Below, in pieces: positions 39,870 to 51,815 of a stretch of DNA of 64,000 nucleotides. The DNA is taken from contig NZ_JAZIBG010000028.1 of assembly GCF_036621135.1 (NCBI RefSeq), positions 310,001-374,000 of the forward strand, in the 5' to 3' direction. The stretch's first letter is position 1; the number at the start of each line of letters is the position of its first letter. Under the pieces are notes generated by a model. The model was not told where the DNA came from and made no database searches. It saw only the letters and a program-made list of their open reading frames with translations. The position numbers and the translations under genes were made by a program. The stretch is from Aquincola agrisoli (GTDB lineage: Bacteria; Pseudomonadota; Gammaproteobacteria; Burkholderiales; Burkholderiaceae_C).

Positions 39870-40801
39870 CACGCGGCCTTCTTCGCTTGTTGTTCGATCT
39901 GGGCGACCACTTCGTCGGCCCAGTCGCGGGGCGCCATCGGGAAGCCCAGGCGCGCCCGGCTGGCCAGGTAGGCCGCAGCCACGGCGCGCGCCAGGTTGCG
40001 GATACGGCCGATGTAGGCCGCGCGCTCGGTCACGCTGATCGCGCCCCGCGCATCCAGCAGATTGAAGGTGTGCGCGGCCTTCAGCACCTGCTCGTAGGCC
40101 GGCAGCGCGAGCTGCTGCGCCATCAGGTGCTTGGCGTTGCCTTCGTGCGCGCCGAACGCCTGCAGCAGGAACTCGACGTTGCTGTGCTCGAAGTTGTAGG
40201 TGCTCTGCTCGACCTCGTTCTGGTGGAACACGTCGCCGTAACTCAGGCCGGGCGCGTAGACCAGGTCGTACACGTTCTCCACGCCCTGCAGGTACATCGC
40301 GAGGCGCTCCAGGCCATAGGTGATCTCGCCGGTGATCGGCCGGCAGTCGATGCCGCCCACCTGCTGGAAGTAGGTGAACTGCGTCACCTCCATGCCGTTC
40401 AGCCAGACCTCCCAGCCTAGGCCCCAGGCGCCAAGCGTGGGGTTCTCCCAGTCATCCTCGACGAAGCGCACGTCGTTCTTCTTCAGGTCGAAGCCCAGCG
40501 CTTCCAGCGAGCCGAGGTACAGCTCCAGGATGTTGGCCGGCGCCGGCTTCAGGACCACCTGGTACTGGTAGTAGTGCTGCAGGCGGTTCGGGTTCTGGCC
40601 GTAGCGGCCGTCCTTGGGGCGGCGGCTGGGCTGCACGTAGGCGGCCTTCCAGGGCTCGGGGCCCAGCGCGCGCAGGAACGTGGCGGTGTGGCTGGTGCCC
40701 GCACCCACCTCCATGTCGTAGGGCTGCAGCAGCGCGCAGCCCTGCGCGTCCCAGTAGGACTGCAGGCGGAGGATGATCTGCTGGAACGTCAGCGTACTCA
40801 T
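39869..40801 (-). CDS. glyQ: Glycyl-tRNA synthetase alpha subunit
   Basis: A 310-residue catalytic subunit forming glycyl-adenylate and charging tRNA(Gly). The start MSTLTFQQIILRLQSYWDAQ, the motif-2 region YVQPSRRPKDGRYGQNPNR and the FTYFQQVGGIDCRPITGEI block are diagnostic. Length is normal. It lies 33 nt downstream of lnt and is translationally coupled to glyS. Confidence 0.97.
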   Translation of the reverse strand: MSTLTFQQIILRLQSYWDAQGCALLQPYDMEVGAGTSHTATFLRALGPEPWKAAYVQPSRRPKDGRYGQNPNRLQHYYQYQVVLKPAPANILELYLGSLEALGFDLKKNDVRFVEDDWENPTLGAWGLGWEVWLNGMEVTQFTYFQQVGGIDCRPITGEITYGLERLAMYLQGVENVYDLVYAPGLSYGDVFHQNEVEQSTYNFEHSNVEFLLQAFGAHEGNAKHLMAQQLALPAYEQVLKAAHTFNLLDARGAISVTERAAYIGRIRNLARAVAAAYLASRARLGFPMAPRDWADEVVAQIEQQAKKAA

Positions 40802-40834
40802 GAAGGCACTCGGATGCGCGGAAAACCGGCGAGT

Positions 40835-42370
40835 TTACGAGGCGGTACGTGTGCCGGCCCGCCGCCTCGCCCCGAACGCCGCCGCGGCGACCACGGCCCC
40901 GCCGGCCGCCAGCAGCGGCCACAGGCCGAAGCGCGACGCCCAGGCGGCGAACGGCGTCAGGCCCTGCCGGCCCTCGACCTCGTGCGCCAGCACGCCCCGG
41001 GTGAACGGCGGCAGCTCGGCCAGCACCCGGGCCCGGTGGTCGATGAAGGCGGTCGCGCCGGTGTTGGTGGCGCGCAGCATCGGCCGCTGCAGCTCCAGCG
41101 TGCGCATCCGCGAGATGTGCAGATGCTGCGCCACCGCGATGGTGTCGCCGAACCAGCCGATGTTGCTCACGTTGGCGAAGATCGACGGCGCCGCCGCCGG
41201 GTCGGTGAAGCGCCGGGCCAGTTCCTCGCCGAACAGGTCTTCGTAGCAGATGTTGGGCGCCACCCGCTCGCCGCGAACCTCGAAGGAAGGGGCCGCGAGC
41301 GGCCCCCGGTTGAAGTCGCCGAGCGGGATGTTCATCATCGCGACGAACCAGCGGAAGCCGGCCGGGATGAACTCGCCGAACGGCACGAGGTGGTGCTTGT
41401 CGTAGCGGTAGAAGCCGCCCGGCAGGCCGGCGGCGCCGGCCGAGATGCCGGCCACCGAGTTGGTGTAGCCCTCCTCGAAGCTGCCGAGCGGCAGGCCGAT
41501 GAGGGCCGCGCGATCGCCCCCGGCGAAGGGCGCCACCAGCGCCCGCCAGCCCTCCTCGCCGAGTTGCGACGGCAGCAGCGGCACCGCGGTTTCGGGCGCG
41601 ATCACCAGGTCGCCGCCCGCGGCATGCAGGGCCTGGCCCAGCCAGGCCAGCGCTTCGGGCAGGTGCTCGACCGCGAACTTCTCGTCCTGCGCGACGTTGG
41701 TCTGCACCAGCGTGACGGCCAGCCGCTGCGTGGGCCGGCTGAACTCCCGCTGCGCCAGCGGCGCGGCGGCCACCACGGCGACGGCCAGCGCCGACCATCC
41801 GGCCCGGGCGATCGGCGTGCGCGCCGGAGCGGCCAGCAGCGCCGCAGCCCCGGCGGCCACCGCGCCGATGCCGTAGACGCCGATCCACGGCGCCAGGGCC
41901 GCCAGCGGCCCGTCGATCTGCGCATAGCCTGCCGCGATCCACGGAAAGCCGGTGAAGAGCACGCCCCGCGCCAGCTCGGCCAGCAGCCAGCACGCGGCGA
42001 AGAGCGCCGCATCGGCCAGCGGACGCCCGCTGCGCAGCCCCGCGAAGACGGCCATCGCCAGCGCGAGGTACAGCGACAGCCCGCCCGACAGCGCCAGCAC
42101 CGCCGCGACCGCCATCGGCGCCGGCAGGCCGCCGTACACGTGCATGCTGATATAGAGCCACCACGTGCCCGCCGCCAGCCAGCCGGTGCCGAACGCCCAG
42201 CCCAGCAACGCGGCGCGGCGCGGCGGCACCCGCTGCACGGCGGAGGCCAGCAGCACCAGCAATGCGATGGAGGCCCACCAGCCGGCCGTGTGGACGAAGG
42301 GAAGGCTGAAGAGCGCACCGCTCGCCAGGGCGGCCAGCGCTGCCGCCCAGCCCGGGATGCGCGCAATCAT
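40835..42370 (-). CDS. lnt: Apolipoprotein N-acyltransferase
   Basis: A 511-residue inner-membrane enzyme that adds the third acyl chain to the N-terminal Cys of lipoproteins. Six or so hydrophobic helices span about residues 1-205. The periplasmic nitrilase domain follows with the catalytic triad Glu260 (LVIAPETAVP), Lys325 (YDKHHLVPFGEFIP) and Cys375 (NICYEDLFGEE), equivalent to Glu267, Lys335 and Cys387 of E. coli Lnt. A last helix lies near the C-terminus. It begins 18 nt after corC, the usual pairing in proteobacteria. Confidence 0.96.
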   Translation of the reverse strand: MIARIPGWAAALAALASGALFSLPFVHTAGWWASIALLVLLASAVQRVPPRRAALLGWAFGTGWLAAGTWWLYISMHVYGGLPAPMAVAAVLALSGGLSLYLALAMAVFAGLRSGRPLADAALFAACWLLAELARGVLFTGFPWIAAGYAQIDGPLAALAPWIGVYGIGAVAAGAAALLAAPARTPIARAGWSALAVAVVAAAPLAQREFSRPTQRLAVTLVQTNVAQDEKFAVEHLPEALAWLGQALHAAGGDLVIAPETAVPLLPSQLGEEGWRALVAPFAGGDRAALIGLPLGSFEEGYTNSVAGISAGAAGLPGGFYRYDKHHLVPFGEFIPAGFRWFVAMMNIPLGDFNRGPLAAPSFEVRGERVAPNICYEDLFGEELARRFTDPAAAPSIFANVSNIGWFGDTIAVAQHLHISRMRTLELQRPMLRATNTGATAFIDHRARVLAELPPFTRGVLAHEVEGRQGLTPFAAWASRFGLWPLLAAGGAVVAAAAFGARRRAGTRTAS

Positions 42371-42388
42371 CGGCGCAGGATCGGCCGG

Positions 42389-43276
42389 TCAGCGCGTCGA
42401 TGCCGGCGCACCGGCATCGGGCGCGCGCACCACCTTGAACCAGCGCACCGCGCCGCCCCGGGTGAGCATCACCTCGAAACGCAGGCCGCCGACCTCCACC
42501 GCCTCGCCGCGGCGCGGCACGCGGCCCAGCTCATGGGCGACCAGGCCGCCGATGGTGTCGAACTCGTCGTCCGGCAAGGCCACGGCGAAGGCCTCGTTCA
42601 CCTGCTCGATCTCGACGTCGCCGGCCACGCGCTGCGCGCCGTCGGCCAGCGTGTAGATGCCGGACTCGGCATCCTCCTCGTCGAACTCGTCCTCGATCTC
42701 GCCGACGATCTCTTCGAGCACGTCCTCGATCGTCAGCAGCCCGGCCACGTTGCCGAACTCGTCGATGACGATCGCCAGGTGGTTGCGGTTGCTGCGGAAA
42801 TCGCGCAGCAGCTCGTTCAAGCCCTTGCTCTCCGGCACGAACACCGGCGGGCGCAGCAGCGTGCGCAGGTTCAGCGACGGCGCGCGCTGCAGCTTGAGCA
42901 GGTCCTTGGCGAGCAGGATGCCAATGATGTTGTCGCGCTGGCCCTCGTAGACGGGGAAGCGCGAGTGGCCGGTGGTGATCACCTGCGCCAGCAGGTCGTC
43001 GTAGTCGGCGTCGATGTCGAGCCGGTCGATGTGCGGCGCGGCCACCATCACGTCGCCGGCGCTCATGTCGGCCATGCGGATCACGCCTTCGAGCATGCCG
43101 CGGCTTTGCGGGTCTATCAGCTCGCGCTCCTCGGCATCGGCGAGCGATTCGATCAATTCGTCTTTCGAATCCGGCCCCGGCGAGATGAACTCGACGAGGC
43201 GGTCGAACAGGCTGCGGCGCTCGGCGGCGTCGCGGTCTACCGGTTTGTGCACTGGGTGGGCGAGCGAAGCGGACAC
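42389..43276 (-). CDS. corC: CorC/HlyC family protein with paired CBS and transporter-associated domains
   Basis: A 295-residue cytosolic protein with two CBS motifs between about 60 and 190 (VMVAAPHIDRLDIDADYDDL, then FVPESKGLNELLRDFRS) and a C-terminal CorC_HlyC domain (TIGGLVAHELGRVPRRGE). It contains IDEFGNVAGLLTIEDVLEEI, the family hallmark. It is linked to magnesium/cobalt efflux and envelope integrity, and typically precedes lnt. No ATG is available; the GTG at 43276 is the most probable start. It is divergent from the COG0523 gene, 118 bases away. Confidence 0.9.
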   Translation of the reverse strand: MSASLAHPVHKPVDRDAAERRSLFDRLVEFISPGPDSKDELIESLADAEERELIDPQSRGMLEGVIRMADMSAGDVMVAAPHIDRLDIDADYDDLLAQVITTGHSRFPVYEGQRDNIIGILLAKDLLKLQRAPSLNLRTLLRPPVFVPESKGLNELLRDFRSNRNHLAIVIDEFGNVAGLLTIEDVLEEIVGEIEDEFDEEDAESGIYTLADGAQRVAGDVEIEQVNEAFAVALPDDEFDTIGGLVAHELGRVPRRGEAVEVGGLRFEVMLTRGGAVRWFKVVRAPDAGAPASTR

Positions 43277-43313
43277 GAAAGGATACCCGAAGGCCACGGC
43301 CGCCGCGCCATGC

Positions 43314-43342
43314 TTGACACACCCGCCCTCTTGCAGGACATT
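43314..43342 (+). promoter_or_regulatory. Sigma-70-type promoter of the COG0523 gene
   Basis: TTGACA (43314-43319) and GACATT (43337-43342) are separated by 17 bases and lie 52 bases before the ATG at 43395. The -35 is a perfect match and the -10 partial. No obvious zinc-regulator palindrome overlaps it. Confidence 0.5.
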
Positions 43343-43394
43343 CGCCCGCCCCCATCTGCGCCGGTTGTCGCACCCCAGCCATACGAGCCCCGCC

Positions 43395-44444
<1,050 letters not shown>

Positions 44445-44471
44445 GAGACCATGGATGCCCAGGGGCGTGGC

Positions 44472-44477
44472 TACAAT
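44472..44477 (+). promoter_or_regulatory. Putative -10 element of dksA
   Basis: TACAAT lies in the 108-base gap between the COG0523 gene and dksA, 75 bases before the GTG start. A matching -35 is not obvious, so dksA may have its own promoter in addition to read-through. Confidence 0.35.
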
Positions 44478-44552
44478 CCGCGCGCCCCGAGCGGCGGTCC
44501 ACGCACCTCGGACCTGCGTAGCGGATACAAACACCGTGAAGAGGAGTGCGAA

Positions 44553-45215
44553 GTGAGCAAGACCCCAGCCAAGAGCGACGGCCGCGCGGCCGCAGGCAAG
44601 CCCACAGGCAAGGTTGGCGCCAAGGCGGCCGCCTCGGAACCCGTCGCAGCACCCTTGCCCTCCGACAGCGCCAGCCGCTTCGCGGACCGCTTCGCACCCG
44701 CCAAGCCGCCCGCCAGAACGTATTCAGATTTCGACATGGACACCGTGAAACCCGCCGTGAAGCACGACCCGAAGCTCGCCAACGCCTGGAAGAGCAAGAG
44801 TGGCCGCGAGCTCACCGAAGCCGAACTGCTCGCCATGCCGGACGAGGAGTACATGAATGACAAGCAGCTCGAGTTCTTCCGCGCCCGCCTCGTGGGCCTC
44901 AAGGACGACCTGCTGTCCAACGCCGGCGAGACCACCGAGCACCTGCGCGAAGACACGACGATCGTTCCGGACCCGGCCGACCGCGCGACCATCGAGGAAG
45001 AGCACGCGCTGGAGCTGCGCACGCGCGACCGCGAACGCAAGCTGCTCAAGAAGATCTCCCAGTCGCTGGCCCGCATCGAATCGGGCGAATACGGCTTCTG
45101 CGACGAAACCGGCGAGCCGATCGGCCTCGGCCGCCTGCTGGCCCGCCCCACCGCCACGCTTTCCCTCGAGGCCCAGCAGCGCCGCGAGATGAAGCAGAAG
45201 ATGTTCGGCGACTGA
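44553..45215 (+). CDS. dksA: RNA polymerase-binding regulator DksA, zinc-finger ligands missing
   Basis: A 220-residue DksA, longer than the E. coli protein (151) because of a 70-residue Ala/Lys/Pro-rich N-terminus. The coiled-coil tip acidic pair is Asp140 and Asp143 (VPDPADRATIEEEH), needed to act with ppGpp at the polymerase secondary channel. The zinc-finger globule has only Cys183 (GEYGFCDETGEPIG); the other three ligand positions are Thr186, Ser204 and Ala207. The fold is therefore zinc-independent, like DksA2 types. Start: GTG at 44553 after GAGGAG, since no ATG fits a ribosome site. Confidence 0.93.
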   Translation: MSKTPAKSDGRAAAGKPTGKVGAKAAASEPVAAPLPSDSASRFADRFAPAKPPARTYSDFDMDTVKPAVKHDPKLANAWKSKSGRELTEAELLAMPDEEYMNDKQLEFFRARLVGLKDDLLSNAGETTEHLREDTTIVPDPADRATIEEEHALELRTRDRERKLLKKISQSLARIESGEYGFCDETGEPIGLGRLLARPTATLSLEAQQRREMKQKMFGD

Positions 45216-45234
45216 CCGCTGTCGAGGCAGGTTC

Positions 45235-47073
45235 ATGGCGGACCCCAAGGACGAAAGCTTCTTCCGCAAGGTCGTTCGCTTCGTGGCCAACCCTGCCACC
45301 GACTGGGCCGACCTCAACTCACGCCAGGCCGAGGACGGCGCCCTCGAGATCGAGCGCTCCGAGCTGAAGGCGATGGTGGAGCGCAAGCGGCGCAACGATT
45401 TCGTCCGCAAGCGCGAGTTCGACATGCTGCGCAAGCTGCGGCGCGAAGGTTTGTCGCCGGAGCAGCTGGCGGCGCTCGGCGGCTCCTCGCGGCTCGACGA
45501 CTCGGAAGCGCGGCTGAACGAGCAGACCTCGTCCGCCCGCGCCGAAGGCGGCGTCAAGGCCAAGATCGACGAGATCGAGCAGCAGATGGTCGGCGCCGGC
45601 AAGTTCGGGCCGGCATCCACCCGGCGCGCCAGCTCCCAGTTCGACACGACGGCGAAGCAGCCGCTGCCCCCGCCGCCGGCGATGGACGCGCCGGCCGCGC
45701 CTGCAAACCCGCGCCCGGGCATTGCGCACGCCCCCGACCTCCCGCCGACGAGGCTGGAGGCCGAGCGTGCTGCCGGCACCAGCCGCGCCGTGATGGCGCC
45801 CGGCTTGTCGCCGCTGTCGGGCGCCCGGCCGGCGCCTGCCGAATGGCCACCGCGCACGCCCGTGGCACCGCCGGGTCCCACGCCACCGCCGAAGTCGGTG
45901 CCGGCGGGCAGCTTCGCCCCGCCCCCCAGCACCGACTTCGGCGGCGCCTTCACGGTCGAGGTCAGCGAGGCGGTCCACGACCCGGAGCTGGACGAGGCCG
46001 TCATCGCGTTCGCCAACGCCGACTTCGACCAATGCGAGCAATCGCTGACGCAGCTCACCAGCGGCGACGGCAGCCGGCTCGAACACGGCGAGACCTGGCT
46101 GGTGCTGTTCGATCTCTACCGCGCCACCGGCCAGCAGCACAAGTTCGAGCAGCTGGCGTTCGAGTACGCACCACGTTTCGGCTGGTCGGCGCCGCAATGG
46201 TTCTCGATGCCGCGGCTGGTGGCCGACGCGGCCGCCGCCAACGACCGCCCGACGACCTTGCGCTCCGCTGGCGAGGTGGGCTGGGTCGCCCCGGCGCAGC
46301 TGGACGCGGAGTCGGTCGTGCGGCTGCGTTCGCAAACGCTGCAGATGCCGCTGCCGTGGGTGTTCGACTGGAGCGGCCTGCAATGGGTCGACGCGGAAGC
46401 CGCCACGCTGCTGTCGCAACTCTTCCGCCAGTGGGCCGAGGAGCCGCTCGACATGCGCTGGCTGTCGGGCGAGCATTTCCTGTCCGTGCTGGCCGAAGCC
46501 GCCCCGACCGGCGTGCGCGACGCGGATCCGGCGTTCTGGGTCGCACGCCTCGACGCGCTGCGCCTGGCCAACCGCGCCGACCAGTTCGACGAAACCGCGA
46601 TCGACTACTGCGTCACCTACGAGCTGTCGCCCCCGTCGTGGGAGCGGGTGCGCTGCAAGGTGCGCTTCAGCGACAGCGGCGGCGGCAGCAGCAGCGGCGG
46701 CCACAGCACCCACTCGCCGCCGATGTCGCAGATCAGCGAAGTCTCCACCAGCTTCCTCGAATCGGGACTGGTCGACGACACGCACAGCGTGCAGGTGGCG
46801 ACCGTGGAACTCTCCGGCCAGCTCGTGGGCGACATCGGCGCCACGCTGCGCATGCTGGACCAGCAGCTGGGCCGCGCCGCGCTCGTCACCGTGAACTGCA
46901 GCAAGCTGATCCGGGTCGACTTCATCGCGGCCGGCGACCTGCTGAACTGGGTGCTCGCCAAGCGCAGCGAGAGCCGCGACGTCGTGTTCGCCGACGCGCA
47001 CCGCCTGGTCGCGTTGTTCTTCGGTGCGATGGGGATCAACGAGCACGCGCGGGTCAAGGTCCGCACGAACTGA
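45235..47073 (+). CDS. STAS-like domain protein of unknown function
   Basis: A 612-residue cytosolic protein. Residues 1-90 are charged and helical (FFRKVVRFVANPATDWADL, RRNDFVRKREFDMLRKLR). Residues about 110-240 are a Pro/Ala-rich linker, then come two alpha/beta STAS-like segments. One is centred on 375-420 (PLPWVFDWSGLQWVDAEAAT) and the other on 515-600 (VATVELSGQLVGDIGATLRM, then LIRVDFIAAGDLLNWVL). A Gly/Ser/His linker near 482-495 separates them. No phosphorylatable Ser is evident at the usual place. It lies between dksA (19 nt) and hslV. Role unknown. Confidence 0.75.
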   Translation: MADPKDESFFRKVVRFVANPATDWADLNSRQAEDGALEIERSELKAMVERKRRNDFVRKREFDMLRKLRREGLSPEQLAALGGSSRLDDSEARLNEQTSSARAEGGVKAKIDEIEQQMVGAGKFGPASTRRASSQFDTTAKQPLPPPPAMDAPAAPANPRPGIAHAPDLPPTRLEAERAAGTSRAVMAPGLSPLSGARPAPAEWPPRTPVAPPGPTPPPKSVPAGSFAPPPSTDFGGAFTVEVSEAVHDPELDEAVIAFANADFDQCEQSLTQLTSGDGSRLEHGETWLVLFDLYRATGQQHKFEQLAFEYAPRFGWSAPQWFSMPRLVADAAAANDRPTTLRSAGEVGWVAPAQLDAESVVRLRSQTLQMPLPWVFDWSGLQWVDAEAATLLSQLFRQWAEEPLDMRWLSGEHFLSVLAEAAPTGVRDADPAFWVARLDALRLANRADQFDETAIDYCVTYELSPPSWERVRCKVRFSDSGGGSSSGGHSTHSPPMSQISEVSTSFLESGLVDDTHSVQVATVELSGQLVGDIGATLRMLDQQLGRAALVTVNCSKLIRVDFIAAGDLLNWVLAKRSESRDVVFADAHRLVALFFGAMGINEHARVKVRTN

Positions 47074-47150
47074 CGCGGTCCGCCTTCGGCGGCCCGCCCG
47101 CTTCCACCGCCGGCGCTTGAATGCCGGCCCTTCACCGCCAGATGCAGCCC

Positions 47151-47699
<549 letters not shown>

Positions 47700-47730
47700 A
47701 TCGAACGCAGACGTTCCCGTCGCGGGCCGG

Positions 47731-47746
47731 CCGACGTACACGTCGG
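47731..47746. other. Hairpin in the hslV-hslU gap
   Basis: CCGACG-taca-CGTCGG forms a compact 6-bp stem-loop in the 60 bases between the subunit genes, 13 bases upstream of the hslU ATG. It could tune the relative output of the ATPase or stabilise the message. Confidence 0.4.
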
Positions 47747-47759
47747 ACGAGGGGCTGAC

Positions 47760-49106
<1,347 letters not shown>

Positions 49107-49128
49107 CCCGCGCCGCCGGGGCGGGCCC

Positions 49129-49896
49129 TCACAACGCGAGGCGGTGCGACTGCATCGTCAGCAGCCCGTCGAAGATCAGCGACTCGACCAGCTCATGGTC
49201 GACGTCGAGGTCGGGCGCCACCTTCCATCCGGCGCCGCCGGTCACCAGCACGATCGGCGTCTTGCCGGTGCGCGTTCGCAGGTGCCGGTGCATGCGCTCG
49301 ATGGCGCCGGTGATGGCGAAGGTGCCGCCGCTGGTGAGCGCATCGGAGGTGTTGGTCGGAAAGTCCCGCACGTCGCCGGTCGGCACGCGCAGCCCCGCGG
49401 TGCCGCTCTCCAGCGCCCGCAGCATGATCCCGTGGCCCGGCAGGATGATGCCGCCGAGGAAGTGGCCGTCGGGCGCCAGCGCGTCGACCGTCACCGCCGT
49501 ACCCATCATCACCACCAGCACCGGGCGGTGCGATCCGCGCGAGCGCATGTGCCAGTGCGCGCCGATCAGCGCGGTCCAGCGGTCGGCCCCGAGCCGGCTC
49601 GGGTGGTCGTAGCCGTTGACCACGCCGCCCTCGCTCGCGCCCGGCACGACCCAGCGCGGGGTGAAGTCCCACAGCTCGAGCTGCTCCTCGACGCGGCGGC
49701 GTACCGCATCGCCGGCCACGTTGCAGCCGAGCATGCTGGTCGGCGCGGCGAGCTTCGCCCACTCGCCCTCGGCGAGTTCGTCGATGGTTTCGAGGAAGGC
49801 GGCCCCGTGGGCCAGAAGCGCGGCGCCCGGCTGAGGTGACGAGTACTGCGCCCACTTCAGACGGGTGTTGCCGATGTCGATGGCGAGGAAGCTCAT
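49129..49896 (-). CDS. coaX: Type III pantothenate kinase
   Basis: A 255-residue kinase for the first step of coenzyme A synthesis. The P-loop-like start is FLAIDIGNTRLKWAQ. Further motifs are GADRWTALIGAH, GTAVTVDAL (the catalytic Asp region) and GGTFAITGAIERM with VLVTGGAG. Type III enzymes are insensitive to CoA feedback and use a monovalent cation. Its ATG overlaps the exporter stop by 4 nt (ATGA). Confidence 0.93.
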   Translation of the reverse strand: MSFLAIDIGNTRLKWAQYSSPQPGAALLAHGAAFLETIDELAEGEWAKLAAPTSMLGCNVAGDAVRRRVEEQLELWDFTPRWVVPGASEGGVVNGYDHPSRLGADRWTALIGAHWHMRSRGSHRPVLVVMMGTAVTVDALAPDGHFLGGIILPGHGIMLRALESGTAGLRVPTGDVRDFPTNTSDALTSGGTFAITGAIERMHRHLRTRTGKTPIVLVTGGAGWKVAPDLDVDHELVESLIFDGLLTMQSHRLAL

Positions 49897-51779
49897 GGCG
49901 CAGTGGACAGGCTCGGACCCGGCGATTGTGCCCAATGCGCCGCGACCCCTTCCGCGCCGCCCTGCGCGTGCTGCAGCTGCCACATGCGCGCGTACACGCC
50001 GCCGTGCGCCAGCAGCGCCGCGTGCGAGCCGCGCTCCGCCACGCGGCCGTGCTCCAGCACGACGATCTCGTGCGCATCGACCACCGTCGACAGCCGGTGC
50101 GCGATCACCAGCGCGGTCTTGCCGCGCGCGGCGCTCTGCAGCTCGGCCTGGATCGCGCGCTCGTTGGCCGAGTCGAGCGCCGAGGTCGCCTCGTCGAAGA
50201 TGAGGATCGGCGGATTTTTCAGCAGCGTGCGGGCGATCGCCACGCGCTGCTTCTCGCCGCCGGAGAGCTTCAGGCCGCGCTCGCCCACCATGGTGGCGTA
50301 GCCCTGTGGCGTGCCGGCGATGAAGTCGTGGATGTGGGCGGAGCGCGCCGCGCCCTCGATCTCCGCCGGCGTCGCCGACGGCCGGCCGTAGCCGATGTTG
50401 TAGGCCACCGTGTCGTTGAACAGCACGGTGTCCTGCGGCACGATGCCGATCGCGGCGCGCAGGCTGGCCTGCGTGACCTCCCGGATGTCCTGCCCGTCGA
50501 CCGTGATGCGTCCGGCGCCGGCAGGCACGTCGTAGAAGCGGTACAGCAGGCGCGCCAGCGTCGACTTGCCGGCCCCCGAGGGCCCCACCACCGCCACCGT
50601 GCGGCCCGGTGGGATCTCGAAGCTGAGGTCGTGCAGGATGGGCCGGCCGCCAGACTCGTAGGCGAAGGAGACGTTCTCGAAGCGCACCCGGCCCTGCGTC
50701 ACCGCCAGCGGCCGGGCGCCGGGGGCGTCGGCCACCTCGCGCTCGCGCTCGAGCAGCACGAACATCTTGTCGAGATCGGCCAGCCCCTGCTTCAGCTCGC
50801 GGTAGATGACGCCGAGGAAGTTCAGCGGCACGTAGAGCTGGATCATGAAGGCGTTGACCATCACCAGGTCGCCCAGCGTCATGCGGCCCGCCACCACCCC
50901 TTCCGTCGCCCGCCAGAGCATCGCGATCAGCGCCAGCGCGATGATCAGCTGCTGGCCGGCGTTGAGCAGCGACAGCGTACGCTGGCTCTTGACGGCCGCG
51001 CGGCGCAGGCGGTCGAGGCTCTCGTCGTAGCGGCGCGCCTCGTACTCCTCGTTGTTGAAGTACTTGACGGTCTCGTAGTTCAGCAGCGAATCGATCGCGC
51101 GGCTGTGCGCCTTCGAATCCAGCTCGTTGAGCTGCCGGCGGAACTGCGTGCGCCACTCGGTCACCGCCACGGTGAAGCCGATGTAGGCGACGAGCGCGGC
51201 GGCCGTGATGCCCGCGAACCAGGCGTCGAACTTAATCCCGAGCAGCGCCAGTACCAGCACCATCTCGATCAGCGTGGGCAGGATGCTGTAGAGCGAGTAC
51301 GAGAACAGCGACTGCACCGCCTTCGTGCCGCGCTCGATGTCGCGGGTCATGCCGCCGGTCTGCCGCTCGAGGTGGAAGCGCAGGCTCATCGCATGCAGGT
51401 GGCGGAACACCTGCAGCGCGATGCTGCGCGTGGTGCCCTCGGTCGCCTTGGCGAACACCAGCTCGCGCAGCTCGGTGAACAGCGAGGTCGACAGCCGCAG
51501 CAGCCCGTAGGCGACGAGCAGCCCCACCGGCACCACCAGCATCGCCTGCACCGAGCCGGGCGCGATCGACAGGCGGTCGACCAGCTCCTTCAGCAGCAGC
51601 GGCACGCCGACGTTGGCGACCTTGGCCGCGACCATGAACGACAGCGCCAACCCGACACGCCAGCGGTAGCGCCACAGGTACGGCATCAGGCGCGCGAGCG
51701 TGCCCCAGTCGGAGCGTCGCGCCGAGGGCTCGGAGGCTGCCGGCGGCGGGGGTCGGGACGAGTCGGCGGCGGCACGCAT
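49893..51779 (-). CDS. Atm1-like ABC exporter (fused permease/ATPase)
   Basis: A 628-residue half-transporter that dimerises. Six membrane helices lie at about 30-310, followed by an ATPase domain. Walker A is GPSGAGKST, the Q loop is GIVPQDTVLFND, signature LSGGEKQRVAIARTLL, and Walker B ILIFDEATSALD. The loop ETVKYFNNEEYEARRYDESL is diagnostic of the Atm1/HMT1 family, which exports glutathione-linked sulfur, iron-sulfur precursors or heavy-metal conjugates. I take the ATG at 51779; the frame upstream would run into the divergent thioesterase, whose start is only 36 bases away. Confidence 0.9.
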   Translation of the reverse strand: MRAAADSSRPPPPAASEPSARRSDWGTLARLMPYLWRYRWRVGLALSFMVAAKVANVGVPLLLKELVDRLSIAPGSVQAMLVVPVGLLVAYGLLRLSTSLFTELRELVFAKATEGTTRSIALQVFRHLHAMSLRFHLERQTGGMTRDIERGTKAVQSLFSYSLYSILPTLIEMVLVLALLGIKFDAWFAGITAAALVAYIGFTVAVTEWRTQFRRQLNELDSKAHSRAIDSLLNYETVKYFNNEEYEARRYDESLDRLRRAAVKSQRTLSLLNAGQQLIIALALIAMLWRATEGVVAGRMTLGDLVMVNAFMIQLYVPLNFLGVIYRELKQGLADLDKMFVLLEREREVADAPGARPLAVTQGRVRFENVSFAYESGGRPILHDLSFEIPPGRTVAVVGPSGAGKSTLARLLYRFYDVPAGAGRITVDGQDIREVTQASLRAAIGIVPQDTVLFNDTVAYNIGYGRPSATPAEIEGAARSAHIHDFIAGTPQGYATMVGERGLKLSGGEKQRVAIARTLLKNPPILIFDEATSALDSANERAIQAELQSAARGKTALVIAHRLSTVVDAHEIVVLEHGRVAERGSHAALLAHGGVYARMWQLQHAQGGAEGVAAHWAQSPGPSLSTAP

Positions 51780-51815
51780 CGTGTGAGAATGATTTTTCGA
51801 GAACAGAAGGGCCAG

